Source: JAIVJM01 sp963816985
GTDB taxonomy: Bacteria > Acidobacteriota > Blastocatellia > Pyrinomonadales > Pyrinomonadaceae
Direction: 5' to 3'
NCBI GenBank assembly: GCA_963816985.1
Contig: CAWFMF010000004.1
Location: 1,674,001-1,738,000, forward strand
DNA: 64,000 bases
In this document: positions 16,780-25,939 of the stretch, in pieces
Position numbering within the stretch: the first letter of the stretch is position 1
Layout: each line of letters starts with the position of its first letter
The notes under the pieces: generated by a model
The model's database searches: none
The model's input: the letters and a program-made list of their open reading frames with translations, nothing else
What the model was told of the DNA's origin: nothing
Made by a program: the position numbers and the translations under genes

Positions 16780-17517
16780 TTAAGGGGTGGTCGTCTGCGC
16801 CTGCTCGGCGGCGGGGACGTAGTAGAGGATGCGGCTGCAATTATCGCAGGTGATGATTTCGTCGCCGCGACGGATTTTCGCCATCATCTCCGGACGGAGC
16901 GACATGAAGCAGGCCGTGCAGGAGTTCTTGCGCGCTTCGGCCACGGCCACGCCGTCGCGGATGCGCGAGCTGATGCGGTTGTAGAGGCTCTTCATCGCGG
17001 GCGTGAGTTGGGCTATCAAACGCTCGCGCTCGGCGTGCAAGACGGCAAGCTCCTCGGTCTGCTGGTCGGTCTGGACGCCGAAGGCGACGAGCGCCTCGTC
17101 GTGCTCGCCGCGCAGCCGCGCGACTTCGGGCTCGCGCTCGGCCAGAGTCTTCTCCGCCTGTTCGACGACCTCCATCTGTTCGAGCATCTTCGTCTCAAGC
17201 TCGGAGATGTGCTTGCGCGCGGCGTCGGCCTCGCGGATGGCGGCCTCGTAGGCCTTGGAGTTAGTCGAGGACATCAAGTCGCGCTCGGCCTTCTCGGCGC
17301 GCGTGCGCTGCTCGGCCATCTCGGCGTCGAGCCGGAGGCGTGCGTCGTGGGCCGCGTCGCGCTGCGTCTCGACGGCCTTAATTTCAAAGGCGCGCTGATC
17401 GAACTCGTTTTCGATCTCAGCGCGCCTCTGCGGGATGGCGTCCAACTCGGCCTGTAGTCTGCGTATGTTCGTGTCGGTCTTCTGTAAAGCGATTAACTGC
17501 TCCAATTCCGCTTTCAC
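16780..17517 (-). CDS. Coiled-coil zinc-ribbon protein (DUF164/CT398 type)
   Basis: A 245-residue protein. About 170 residues form a long coiled coil (for example ALQKTDTNIRRLQAELDAIP). A C4 zinc ribbon follows, with CTACF and ITCDNCSRILYY supplying the cysteine pairs. This is the architecture of the widespread bacterial DUF164/zf-RING_7 family, thought to act in nucleic-acid or secretion-related contexts; its exact role here is unknown. The start is a GTG at 17517 with AAGGAG ten bases upstream. It may share a message with the quinone oxidoreductase upstream, though a composite hairpin separates them. Confidence 0.85.
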   Translation of the reverse strand: MKAELEQLIALQKTDTNIRRLQAELDAIPQRRAEIENEFDQRAFEIKAVETQRDAAHDARLRLDAEMAEQRTRAEKAERDLMSSTNSKAYEAAIREADAARKHISELETKMLEQMEVVEQAEKTLAEREPEVARLRGEHDEALVAFGVQTDQQTEELAVLHAERERLIAQLTPAMKSLYNRISSRIRDGVAVAEARKNSCTACFMSLRPEMMAKIRRGDEIITCDNCSRILYYVPAAEQAQTTTP

Positions 17518-17632
17518 TCTTAATCATCTCCTTGGAAATATCAAAACCGGGGGCACGCTTCCCTGAGCGCGGCACAACATGAACGCACATTCTCTCAAAT
17601 GCGGCGGCGGGTGACAAGCGGAGGAAGAAAAG

Positions 17633-17784
17633 TCAGAAGTCGGAACGCTGAACGATGAAGTGAGAAAGCCGTGAATCGTCAATCGTAAATAGATAAAACC
17701 CGGTTCTTACGATTGACGATTCACGATTGACGATTTACGGCTTTCACTTGTCTTTCAGTTCATCGTTCAGCGTTCCGACTTCTG
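17633..17784. repeat. Composite nested hairpin (CAGAAGTC/AACGATGAA outer, AATCGTC inner)
   Basis: Outer arms are CAGAAGTCGGAACGCTGAAC and its complement; inner arms are tandem AATCGTCAATCGT-type words. Two families are stacked in one stem of about 60 bp. The right arm encodes the last residues (ETQKSER) and stop of the quinone oxidoreductase gene ending at 17767. Outer-family relatives are at 40420 and 48678. Confidence 0.88.
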
Positions 17785-18774
17785 CGTTTCGATGACGATT
17801 TTCCCGAAGGTCTCGTTCGACTCAAGACGCGAGTAGGCGGCGCTCACTTCGTCGAGCGGGAAGGCGGCTTCGAGGACGGGGCGGACGCGCCGGGCGGCGA
17901 GCAGCGGGACGACGTGCGCGGCGAAGCGGCGGACGGCGCGGGCCTTCTCCTCGACGGAGCGCGCGCGAAGGACAGTCCCGATGAGATGCAAACGCTTGCC
18001 CATCACCCGGCTGATGTCGAGCGGCGCGCGCGAGCCGCCGAGCGTGCCGACGAGGAGGAGCCGCCCGCGCGGCGCGAGCGCCTCGACGTTCGCCTCAAGG
18101 TACGAGCCGCCGACCAGATCGAGCAGGACGTTGACGCCTGCCCCACTCGTCCAATCGCGCACCGCCTCGGCGAAGACGCGCGGCTCTTCACGGACGGCGA
18201 CGCCTTCGTCAAGCCCGAACTCGCGCGCCCGCGCGAGCTTCTCCTCCGTCCGCGCCGTGCCGTAGACTGCGCCCGCACCCGCCGCCCGCGCCAGTTGCAA
18301 GGCGGCAGTCCCGACGCCGGAGCCTGCGGCGTGGATGAGCACGTGCTCGCCGACCTCAAGGCGGGCCTGCGTGAAGAGCGCGTCGTGCGCCGTGATGAAG
18401 ACTTCGGGCACGGCGGCGGCCTCGGCCCAGCCGAGCCCCGCAGGGATTTCCGCGAGATGACTTTCGGGCACGACCACATACTCGGCCTGCGCCCCGCCCG
18501 CCGTGATGCCGAAGACCTTTTGTCCCAACTCCCAGGCCCGCACGTCCTCGCCCAACTGCTCGACCTCGCCCGCGAACTCAAGGCCCGGAATGTCGGCGGG
18601 CGCTCCCTTCGGCGCGGGGTAGAGCCCGCGCCGCTGTAAAAGGTCTGCGCGGTTCAGCCCCGCCGCACGCACCCGCACGCGCACCCGGTCAGCCAACGCC
18701 CTCGGCCTCTCGACCTCCGCAACTTCGAGCCCGCCCGCGACGATCTTGACGGCACGCATCATCTTCATAGTCAT
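17767..18774 (-). CDS. NAD(P)H:quinone oxidoreductase, zinc-independent MDR family
   Basis: A 335-residue medium-chain reductase related to QOR/zeta-crystallin, which reduces quinones or enones with NADPH. The N-terminal GroES-like domain carries VRVRAAGLNRADLLQRRGLY. The Rossmann domain has HAAGSGVGTAALQLARAAGA (AXXGXXG-type nucleotide site, about residues 145-165), then LDLVGG and GRLLLVG. Zinc-ligand cysteines of alcohol dehydrogenases are absent, as expected. ATG 18774 follows GCAGG seven bases upstream; a longer frame would read through the adjacent hairpin. The C-terminal ETQKSER is encoded by the 17633-17784 repeat, so the original C-terminus may have been slightly different. Confidence 0.88.
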   Translation of the reverse strand: MTMKMMRAVKIVAGGLEVAEVERPRALADRVRVRVRAAGLNRADLLQRRGLYPAPKGAPADIPGLEFAGEVEQLGEDVRAWELGQKVFGITAGGAQAEYVVVPESHLAEIPAGLGWAEAAAVPEVFITAHDALFTQARLEVGEHVLIHAAGSGVGTAALQLARAAGAGAVYGTARTEEKLARAREFGLDEGVAVREEPRVFAEAVRDWTSGAGVNVLLDLVGGSYLEANVEALAPRGRLLLVGTLGGSRAPLDISRVMGKRLHLIGTVLRARSVEEKARAVRRFAAHVVPLLAARRVRPVLEAAFPLDEVSAAYSRLESNETFGKIVIETQKSER

Positions 18775-18787
18775 CAACCTGCAACGT

Positions 18788-18922
18788 AGATTCACAGGAT
18801 GGAAGACAAATCGATGAATGCGGAGTCGATGAATCGATGAATCAGAGGCGAACTTGTCTTCATTCATCACTCATCACTCCGCATTCATCATTTCGTCTTC
18901 ATCCTGTCCAAACTGTGAATCT
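18788..18922. repeat. Long hairpin, GATGAATC word family
   Basis: Outer arms AGATTCACAGGATGGAAGAC and GTCTTCATCCTGTCC...GTGAATCT enclose tandem GATGAATC/GATGAATG words, paired with ATTCATCACTCATCACTCCG. It lies between the divergent quinone oxidoreductase and lipid kinase genes. Confidence 0.8.
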
Positions 18923-18997
18923 TTCTTCCATTACACGATCGACGGAGCTTAACACTTAAACCGAGCCGCGCACGGCTGTTACAAGTTGACTGCTTCC

Positions 18998-20006
18998 ATG
19001 AGCGATTCGGCCCGCCTCTTCGTCATCATCAACCACGCCGCCGCGCGCGCCCGCCGGGCGTGGCCGCTCATCCGCGAGGCGCTTGAGAACGCCCGCGTCG
19101 CCTTCGACGCGCACGAGTCTGCGGTGCAAGGCGAGACCGAGGAGCGCACGCGCGCGGCGCTCTCTGAGAGCTACGGCACAGTCGCCGTGGTCGGCGGCGA
19201 CGGCACACTCAGCGCCGCCGCCGCCGGTTACTTCCAGCACTTGGACGAACTCTCGGAAGGCGAGCCGCCGAGGGCCGTCAATCCGTCGGCTTCGCTCGCC
19301 GTCCTTCCCGCCGGGACGGGCGACGACTTCGCGCGGGGCCTCGAGCGGCGGGAGGCCCGAACCTTTAGACGTGTGGGTGCGCCGCCTCGTCACGCATTGC
19401 CGCGCTCAAGACGAAAGTGATTCGAGGCGGAGCACGACGCGCGCCGTTGACGTGCTGTGCGGAAGTACAGACGGAGGGAGTCATCGCTTCGTCTGTCTCA
19501 ACGCGGCGACGCTCGGCATCGGGGCGGAGGTCGCCGGGCGCGTGTCGGCGCAGGGAGACGTGGTGCGTCGCCTGTCAGGCAAGATGCGTTTCGCGTGCGC
19601 CGCCGTGCAGTCGCTCGCCGCATGGCGCGGACGGCGCGTGCGGATTCGTGTGGACGAAGGAGAATGGAAGGAGTGCCGGACGAACCTCGTCGCCGTCGTC
19701 AACGGCGCTTACGCGGGCGGCGGGATGAACTTCTCGCCGTCGGCGCGGATTGACGACGGGCTCCTCGATGTCCTGAGCGTGTGCGGCATCTCGCGCGCCG
19801 AACTCGTCCGCGAACTCGCGCGTGTGCATCGAGGCGGGCACCTCGCCAACCCGAAGGTCACACTCGCGCGCGGCACGCGCGTCCGCATCGAAGCGTTTGA
19901 AGAGACGGACGCGCTCGCGCTCGAAGCCGACGGCGACGTGCGCGGCGGCACGCCCGTCGAACTCCGCGTCGTGCCCGCCGCTTTGAGAGTCGTGATGCCG
20001 GAGTGA
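18998..20006 (+). CDS. Diacylglycerol/lipid kinase (DagK/YegS type), frameshifted
   Basis: The first frame (from ATG 18998) gives the nucleotide-binding half, with the hallmark VVGGDGTLSAAAAG (about residues 64-77) and LPAGTGDDFARGL. One extra base at about 19340-19350 then shifts the reading. The second frame continues with GGRPEPLDVWV, LNAATLGIGAEVAGRV, VNGAYAGGGMNFSP and ARIDDGLLDVL, all typical of the C-terminal beta domain. Joined, the product is about 335 residues, normal for the family, which phosphorylates diacylglycerol or related lipids. It is either an indel error or a recent inactivation. Confidence 0.82.
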
Positions 20007-20050
20007 GGTTTATAGCGGTTTGCAAATGGATGCGACTGCTGAGGGTGACT

Positions 20051-20142
20051 GTAGGGGCAGGGCTTGTCCCTGCCCGAAGGTTCGGTGCACACAACTTGAT
20101 TTGCAAAGAGAGTCGGCGGGCAGGGCCAAGCCCTGCCCCTAC
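20051..20142. repeat. Inverted repeat, GTAGGGGCAGGGC family
   Basis: A 26-bp arm (from GTAGGGGCAGGGCTTGTCCC) at 20051-20076 and its near-complement ending at 20142 flank a ~40-base spacer. Each arm itself contains a GGGCAGGG...CCCTGCCC mini-palindrome. It lies between convergent genes (lipid kinase, transketolase). Confidence 0.85.
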
Positions 20143-20212
20143 AGAAGAACTTTCTCTTCCTTGCTCGTCCCCTACGCCTCTGTAGTCGAATTGTCGGACT
20201 TGAGAGGCAGCC

Positions 20213-22261
20213 CTACTTCAATAACACGCGGGCGCGAGAGACGACGTTCTCGACGTTGAAGCCGAGTTCGCGGAGCGCCACGTCGCCGGGGGCGGACGCG
20301 CCGAAGCGTCCGAGGCAGACCACATCGCCCGCCGGGCCGACGTACCTGTCCCAACCGAGCCGCGCGCCCGCTTCGACGCCGAGCCGCGCCGTCACGGAAG
20401 CGGGGATGACGCTCTCGCGGTAGTCAACGTCCTGCTCCTCGAACAACTCCCAGCAGGGCATCGAGACGACGCGCGTAGGCGTGCCCTCCTTCTGCAAGCG
20501 GTCGCGCGCTTCGAGCGCGAGCGAGACTTCGGAGCCGGTGGCGAGGATGACGAGTCGCGGCGTCGCCGTCTCGCCTTTATCGTCCACGGCTTCGGCGAGC
20601 GTGTACGCGCCCCGGCGCGCGCCCTCGGCGGAGGCGTAAGTGTTTTGACGGTCGAGGAGCGGGACTTTCTGGCGCGTGAGGACGAGCGCGGTCGGTGCGT
20701 CGCGGCGGAGGATGGCGGTGCGCCATGCCTCTCTGACTTCGTGCACGTCCGCCGGGCGGATGACATAGAGGTTGGGGATGGCGCGAAGACCCGCGAGCTG
20801 CTCGATGGGCTGGTGCGTCGGGCCGTCTTCGCCGAGGCCGATGGAGTCGTGCGTGAAGACGTAGACGACCTGCACTTCCGAAAGAGCCGCGAGGCGGACG
20901 GCGGGCTTCATGTAGTCGGAGAAGCACATGAACGTCCCGCCGAAGGGGATGAGCCCGCCGTTCAAACTCATGCCCGTCATGACCGAGCCCATCGCGTGCT
21001 CGCGGACGCCGAAGTGCATGATGCGCCCGTCGTATGTGCCGTGCTGAAAACTCCCGCCGTCTTTGATGTCCGTGTTGTTCGAAGGGCCGAGGTCGGCGGA
21101 GCCGCCGATGAGCATCGGCAGGTGAGGGGCGAGCGCGTTGATGACTTCGCCGCTCGCGGCGCGCGTCGCCACGGCCTTCGCGTTCTCGAACGTCGGCAAG
21201 TGCTGCTCCCAACCTTCGGGCAGTTGGCCGCTCATCGTCTCGCGCCACGCGCGGCCCGACTCTTCGTGCTCGCGCTCGTAACTCTCGACGAGAGTGTTCC
21301 ATTCAGTCTCTAAACTCTCGCCGCGCTCGACCGCCCGGCGGAAGTGCGCGAGCGCCTCTTCGGGGATGCGGAACTCTTCGTCTTCGGGCCAGCCGAGCGC
21401 GCGTTTGGTCGCCTTGACGGCCTCCTCGCCGGGCGCGTCGGAGTGCGCCTTGCGCGTGCCTTGCGTCGGCATCCCGAAGCCGATGACGGTCTTGACGGAG
21501 ATGAGAGAGGGACGGTCGGTCTCCTTCTGAGCTTCACGGATGGCGCGCTCGATTTCGTCGAGGTCGTTGCCGTCCTTGACCGTCAAAGTGTGCCAGCCGT
21601 AGCCCTCGAAGCGGCGGGGCACGTCCTCGGTGAAGGCGAGCGAAGTGAAGCCTTCGATGGTCACTTGGTTGTCGTCGTAGAGGTAAATCAGGTTGCCGAG
21701 CTTCAGATGCCCGGCGAGCGAGGCGGCCTCGGCGGCGACGCCTTCCATGAGGTCGCCGTCGGAGACGATGGAGTAGACGTGCGAGTCAATGAGCGGGAAG
21801 CCGGGGCGGTTGAAGCGGCTCGCAAGGTGCGCCGCGCCGACGGCGAGGCCGACGCCGTTGGCGAACCCCTGTCCGAGCGGGCCGGTCGTAATCTCGACGC
21901 CCGGCGTGAGGAAGTTTTCCGGGTGGCCCGGCGTCTTCGAGCCCCACTGCCGGAAGCGCTTCAGCTCTTCGAGCGGGAGGTCGTAGCCCGTCAGATGAAG
22001 GAGCGAGTAGAGCAGCATCGAGCCGTGCCCGGCGGAGAGCAGGAAGCGGTCGCGCCCCTGCCACTTCGGGTTGCGCGGGTTGTGGCGCAAGAAACGCGTC
22101 CAGAGGACGTAGGCCATCGGGGCCGCGCCGAGCGGGAGGCCGGGATGACCGGACTCGGCCCGTTGCACGGCGTCGAGCGAAAGAGTGCGGATGGTGTTGA
22201 TGCAAAGCTGGTCGAGTTCGGTCTCCGGCGTGGTGTCTCTCGTGGTTGTTGACGCGCTCAT
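20213..22261 (-). CDS. tkt: Transketolase
   Basis: A 682-residue thiamine-diphosphate enzyme that moves two-carbon ketol units in the pentose phosphate pathway. Seen are the substrate/TPP residues in AESGHPGLPLGAAPM (about 31), the TPP motif SDGDLMEG...DDN, the central QGTRKAHSDAPGEE, the catalytic-Glu region DSIGLGEDGPTHQPIEQLAG and the C-terminal ATGSEVSLALEA. Length matches bacterial transketolases. I chose ATG 22261 (MSASTTT) with GAGG upstream; a longer start at 22309 adds sixteen poorly conserved residues. It appears monocistronic. Confidence 0.95.
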   Translation of the reverse strand: MSASTTTRDTTPETELDQLCINTIRTLSLDAVQRAESGHPGLPLGAAPMAYVLWTRFLRHNPRNPKWQGRDRFLLSAGHGSMLLYSLLHLTGYDLPLEELKRFRQWGSKTPGHPENFLTPGVEITTGPLGQGFANGVGLAVGAAHLASRFNRPGFPLIDSHVYSIVSDGDLMEGVAAEAASLAGHLKLGNLIYLYDDNQVTIEGFTSLAFTEDVPRRFEGYGWHTLTVKDGNDLDEIERAIREAQKETDRPSLISVKTVIGFGMPTQGTRKAHSDAPGEEAVKATKRALGWPEDEEFRIPEEALAHFRRAVERGESLETEWNTLVESYEREHEESGRAWRETMSGQLPEGWEQHLPTFENAKAVATRAASGEVINALAPHLPMLIGGSADLGPSNNTDIKDGGSFQHGTYDGRIMHFGVREHAMGSVMTGMSLNGGLIPFGGTFMCFSDYMKPAVRLAALSEVQVVYVFTHDSIGLGEDGPTHQPIEQLAGLRAIPNLYVIRPADVHEVREAWRTAILRRDAPTALVLTRQKVPLLDRQNTYASAEGARRGAYTLAEAVDDKGETATPRLVILATGSEVSLALEARDRLQKEGTPTRVVSMPCWELFEEQDVDYRESVIPASVTARLGVEAGARLGWDRYVGPAGDVVCLGRFGASAPGDVALRELGFNVENVVSRARVLLK

Positions 22262-22430
22262 TTTATGAATGTCCTCGGTGAATCGTGATGGCTGGAATTT
22301 CGCCCACACTTTTTATCGCGCCGCCGCTTTGAGCGCAAGCAAAACCGCGCTGTAATGGCTCAGTTTTGCAACTCCGCGCGGGGGCTTTTCATCTAAATTC
22401 GTGAACAAGGAAAGGCTTTTTAAGGGGTTA

Positions 22431-23003
22431 ATGAAGATGAAAAAAATCGTGAACAAAATAGTCGCATTCGCCGCCGCGGTGGTCATCGCGTCGGCGTCCG
22501 CCGTGGCCGCGCCCGCCGACGTGAAAAGCGAGCAGGCGACGTCGCGCGAGCAGTTGGAGAAGAAGGTTCGCAAGGAGCTGGTGACGCTGCCGTATTACGG
22601 CGTCTTCGACAACCTTCTGTATCAGGTCGAGGGCGACACCGTGACGCTCTACGGTCAGGTCGTGCGTCCGAGCACGCGCGGCGACGCCGAGCGGCGCGTC
22701 TCGCGTCTGGCGGGCGTCGAGAGGGTCGTCAACCGCATCGAGGTTCTGCCGCTCTCCGGGTTCGACGACTCGATCCGCGCGCGCACCTACCGCGCTCTCT
22801 TCGGGATGAACAGCCCGCTCTTCCGCTACGGTCGCGGGGTGAACCCTTCGATTCACATCGTCGTCAACCGGGGCCACGTGACGCTCGAAGGCGTCGTCGC
22901 GACCGAGGGCGACAGCCGCATCGCGCGCCTGCGTGCGCTCGGCGTGCCCGGCGTCTTCTCGGTGACGAACAACCTGCAAGTCGAGCGGGGCCGCGCACGC
23001 TAA
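22431..23003 (+). CDS. Periplasmic BON-domain protein
   Basis: A 190-residue exported protein with a signal peptide (about residues 1-27, cleaved near AVAAPAD) and two BON-like modules. The first covers roughly 40-105 (YGVFDNLLYQVEGDTVTLYG, then RRVSRLAGVERVVNRIEV). The second covers about 110-186 (INPSIHIVV-like HIVVNRGHVTLEGVV, then VPGVFSVTNNLQV). BON domains bind lipid or peptidoglycan-associated surfaces and occur in OsmY-like stress proteins. ATG 22431 has AAGGGG five bases upstream. Confidence 0.88.
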   Translation: MKMKKIVNKIVAFAAAVVIASASAVAAPADVKSEQATSREQLEKKVRKELVTLPYYGVFDNLLYQVEGDTVTLYGQVVRPSTRGDAERRVSRLAGVERVVNRIEVLPLSGFDDSIRARTYRALFGMNSPLFRYGRGVNPSIHIVVNRGHVTLEGVVATEGDSRIARLRALGVPGVFSVTNNLQVERGRAR

Positions 23004-23034
23004 AAGCGGCCCGCCCGCGAAAAGGGAAGATGAA

Positions 23035-23076
23035 GGAAAGGCCCTTCGGAGTCTCGCAACTCCGAAGGGCCTTTCC
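23035..23076. terminator. Strong bidirectional hairpin terminator
   Basis: A perfect 18-bp stem (GGAAAGGCCCTTCGGAGT and its complement) with a 6-base loop lies between convergent genes ending at 23003 and 23124. No clear T-run follows on either side, so it may act with Rho or as a 3'-end stabiliser. Confidence 0.7.
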
Positions 23077-23123
23077 GCATTCGTGCTTTACGAAGGAGGG
23101 GCTTGCTTGCCTCTCCTCCTAAC

Positions 23124-24554
23124 TCACTTGACAGCCCCGACGGCGCGGGCGGCGTTGACGCGACCGCCGGAGGCGACCACGCCTTGCAGCGAGTCGAGCT
23201 TGTCAACCGAATCCATCAGCCGCTTCTTCAGCTCCGCGACCGAGAGGTTCGGCTCGACCGAAAGGACGAGGGCCGCGACGCCCGCGACGACCGGAGTCGC
23301 CATCGAAGTCCCCGAATGCTCCTCGTACTGGCCGCCGAGCCACGTGCTCAGAATCTCCGCGCCGGGCGCGGCGAGGTGGACGCTCTTCGGGCCGTAGTTA
23401 GAGAAGGACGCACGCTCGTCGCGGCGGTTTAAGGCGGCGACGCTCAGGACGTTCGGCAGGTCGTAGCCCGAAGGGTAGTGCGGGTAGCGGTCGGCGTTAT
23501 CGCTGTTGTTGCCCGAAGCGGCGACGAAGAGGATGCCTTCCTCGCCCGCCTTGCGGATCACGTCGCCGAGCGCGCGCGACTTCTGCCGCGAGCCCCAGCT
23601 CGCGCTGATGACGCGGACGTTGACGCCCGCCTGCTTGCGCGCGATGACGTAGTTGATGGCCTCGATGGCGTCCTTCGTCGTCCCGAAGCCGCCCGCCCCC
23701 ATGAACTTCAAGGGCATGATTTCGACTTCCCAGTTGACGCCCGCGATGCCTTCGCCGTTGTCGCCCTCGGCCCCGACAATCCCGGCGCAGTGCGTGCCGT
23801 GGCCGTTCTCGTCCATCGGGTCGCGCAGGTTGTCGAGCGCGCTGAAGCCGTGCTCGTCGTCCACCTCGCCGAGCTGCTCGTCGAAGTACGGGTCGAGCGA
23901 GTCGGGCCGCGTCCAGATGTTGTTCGCGAGGTCGGGGTGCGTGTAGTCCACGCCGCTATCCAGGACGGCGACGACCACCTTCTGGCTCCCGTGCGTCTTG
24001 GCCCACGCGTCGAGCGCGCTGATGTCGGCGCGGTCTTTGCCCTCGCGCTGGCCCGTGTTGATGAGCGCCCACTGCTCGGCGAGCAAAGGGTCGTTCGGCC
24101 CGCCCGGCAGCGCCGCGGCGAACCGCTCGTTGAGGCCCTCGCTCCTCAGCGGGTCGAGACTGATGCCCTCGTTCTTCTCGACGTACTCGACCTCCGGCAG
24201 AGAGCTGTAGTCGGCGGCGACCTGCGCGGCGTCCTCGTTGTCGAGACTGTCAATGCTGACGAGGCCGTCCACCCCTTCAATCTCATCCTCAACGCGGTCG
24301 GTGAGGCCCGTCACGATCTCCGCGACGCGGTCTTGCGAGACGCCCTCGCGGAAGCGGACGAGCACTTCGGGCTCGCCCAACTCGTAAGACTTGTCCGATG
24401 TCTCGTGCTCGCGCTCGACACTCACGACGACGCGCGGCCTGACGTCTACGGTCTCCTTCTTCGAGTCCCAACGCCGCAACTGCCCGACGAAGACCGCGAC
24501 CACGATCAACATCAACGCCAGAGCCAGATGACCCAGAAAATTCTGCCGGTTCAT
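23124..24554 (-). CDS. Subtilisin-like serine protease (S8), membrane-anchored or secreted
   Basis: A 476-residue protease. An N-terminal hydrophobic segment (about residues 6-24) acts as signal or anchor, followed by a propeptide-like region (VLVRFREGVSQDRVAEIV, about 65-135). The catalytic triad is Asp in VAVLDSGVDYTHPDL (about 199), His in NGHGTHCAGI (about 251) and Ser in SGTSMATPVVAGVAALV (about 416), with the oxyanion Asn in ASGNNSDN. ATG 24554 has AAGGAG five bases upstream. The enzyme is complete and should be active in the periplasm or outside the cell. Confidence 0.92.
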   Translation of the reverse strand: MNRQNFLGHLALALMLIVVAVFVGQLRRWDSKKETVDVRPRVVVSVEREHETSDKSYELGEPEVLVRFREGVSQDRVAEIVTGLTDRVEDEIEGVDGLVSIDSLDNEDAAQVAADYSSLPEVEYVEKNEGISLDPLRSEGLNERFAAALPGGPNDPLLAEQWALINTGQREGKDRADISALDAWAKTHGSQKVVVAVLDSGVDYTHPDLANNIWTRPDSLDPYFDEQLGEVDDEHGFSALDNLRDPMDENGHGTHCAGIVGAEGDNGEGIAGVNWEVEIMPLKFMGAGGFGTTKDAIEAINYVIARKQAGVNVRVISASWGSRQKSRALGDVIRKAGEEGILFVAASGNNSDNADRYPHYPSGYDLPNVLSVAALNRRDERASFSNYGPKSVHLAAPGAEILSTWLGGQYEEHSGTSMATPVVAGVAALVLSVEPNLSVAELKKRLMDSVDKLDSLQGVVASGGRVNAARAVGAVK

Positions 24555-24568
24555 TGCCACTCCTTTTT

Positions 24569-24652
24569 GAGTCTGGAGTCAGGAGTCTCGGAGTCTTGAG
24601 TCAAAGACAAAAGCTTTTCTGTTTTGACTCCGAGCCTCCCGACTCCAGACTT
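24569..24652. repeat. Long hairpin, GGAGTC word family
   Basis: Left arm AGTCTGGAGTCAGGAGTC continuing with TCGGAGTCTTGAGTC; right arm GACTCCGAGCCTCCCGACTCCAGACT. The loop is about 20 bases. It lies between two tandem minus-strand genes, touching the ribosome site of the protease. Confidence 0.8.
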
Positions 24653-24928
24653 CTAAATCTTGTGATTCGCGCCTTTGAATTTGTAGAGCCGGAGCTGATT
24701 ACGGTTGGCGCGGTATTCGTAAGAATGCCCGGCGGCCTTCAGGCGGATGCGCCAGCCCGGTGTAATCATCATCCCGCTCATCTCTCCCTTGAGGGGCGCG
24801 CCGAGCGCCGCGTCGGGGAAGTCGGCCTCCTCGACCGATTCGTCCGCGACTTCCGACTCCGAGACGGCGAGCCGCGCCGCCAAATCCTTCCGCGCCGCCT
24901 CGACCGCCTCATCCCTGCTGTAAGCCAT
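24653..24928 (-). CDS. Small conserved-looking protein of unknown function
   Basis: A 91-residue protein from ATG 24928. The N-terminal half is helical and acidic (RDEAVEAARKDLAARLAVSE). The C-terminal half has a PGWRIRLKAAGHSYEYRANR beta segment preceded by DAALGAPLKGEM, a pattern seen in small bacterial proteins annotated only by hypothetical domains. A GTG start at 25006 would add 26 residues but lacks a ribosome site. It is cytoplasmic and its function is unknown. Confidence 0.65.
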   Translation of the reverse strand: MAYSRDEAVEAARKDLAARLAVSESEVADESVEEADFPDAALGAPLKGEMSGMMITPGWRIRLKAAGHSYEYRANRNQLRLYKFKGANHKI

Positions 24929-25054
24929 ACGACTCTGCTCCTCGACGAGAAGGTTGCCTTCTCTTCTCAATACGACCGGAGACGCCTCCGCGTTTGAGCT
25001 TTTCACGCGCCCGATTATTCTGCTCCCGGCGAAAGAAAAAAGAAAGTGACAGGG

Positions 25055-25173
25055 AACAGTTTTCAGTAAACAGTTTTCAGTTTTCAGCGGTTAGCTTTCA
25101 ACTCCCAGCCCTCGAAGATTTCAAATTTGAAATTCCGAAACTGAAAACTGTCTGCTGAAAACTGAAAACTGTT
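25055..25173. repeat. Long hairpin, TTTTCAG word family (copy 2)
   Basis: The left arm has AACAGTTTTCAG and ACAGTTTTCAGTTTTCAG; the right arm CTGAAAACTGTCTGCTGAAA plus further words. A small inner palindrome (TTTCAAATTTGAAA) sits in the loop. The right arm abuts the stop of rsmE at 25172. Confidence 0.85.
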
Positions 25174-25939
25174 ACTTCATATCGCCGAAGAGGTGTTGGA
25201 GCAGGGCCGCAACGGCGATAGCCGCCGTCTCGGCGCGCAACGTCCGACCACCGAGGGTGATGATTGCCCAGCCGCGTTCGGCGGCCTGCGAGACTTCCTC
25301 CGCCTCCCAACCTCCCTCCGGCCCGACGAGCGCCGCGACGGACGCGGGCCGCGACTCGTTGACGTTGACGAACTCACGCAAACTCATGCCGCCGCGTTCC
25401 GCGAACATCAGACGCGTTTCGACGGCGGTCGCTTCGTCATCAAGAAACTTTTCTAAGACCGTCGGCGTCTCGACCGAGGGGACGCGCGCGCGGCCCGACT
25501 GCTTGGCCGCTTCGAGCGCGAGACGCCGCCAGCGTTCGACGCGTGAAGCGGCGTCCCGCTCGTCGCGGAGCCGCACGTCCGCCCGGCGCGAGACGACCGG
25601 CACGATGCGCGACACTCCCAACTCCGTCGCCTTCTGCACCACGAGGTCGAACTTCTCGCCCTTCAAGAGCGCGACGCCGAGCGTGAGCCGGAGCACGGAC
25701 TCCGGGCTCCGAGGCTCCGCGCGCCCGCGCACTTCGAGCCGCGCCTGTGAGCCGCGCCCGCCCGCCTCCGTGACCACGCACGCGAACTCTCGTCCCTCGC
25801 CGTCGAAGACGAAAGCCTCGTCGCCCGCCCGCAGCCGCAGCACGTCGCGCAAGTGCCGAGACTCTTCCGCCGACAACACAACCGCCGCGCCGTCGGGCGC
25901 GAAAGAACGGGGCGGCGCGTAGAATCTTCGGCGCGTCAT
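25172..25939 (-). CDS. rsmE: 16S rRNA (uracil1498-N3)-methyltransferase
   Basis: A 255-residue SPOUT methyltransferase that methylates U1498 of 16S rRNA. The N-terminal PUA-like part (RRRFYAPPRSF, then SRHLRDVLRLRAGDE) leads into the knotted domain with KATELGVSRIVPVVSRRADV, VGPEGGWEAEEV (about residue 205) and LGGRTLRAETAAIAVAALL at the C-terminus, the S-adenosylmethionine knot. ATG 25939 overlaps the stop of prmA by one base (TGATG), so the two are translationally coupled. The order prmA-rsmE is common in bacteria. Confidence 0.93.
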   Translation of the reverse strand: MTRRRFYAPPRSFAPDGAAVVLSAEESRHLRDVLRLRAGDEAFVFDGEGREFACVVTEAGGRGSQARLEVRGRAEPRSPESVLRLTLGVALLKGEKFDLVVQKATELGVSRIVPVVSRRADVRLRDERDAASRVERWRRLALEAAKQSGRARVPSVETPTVLEKFLDDEATAVETRLMFAERGGMSLREFVNVNESRPASVAALVGPEGGWEAEEVSQAAERGWAIITLGGRTLRAETAAIAVAALLQHLFGDMK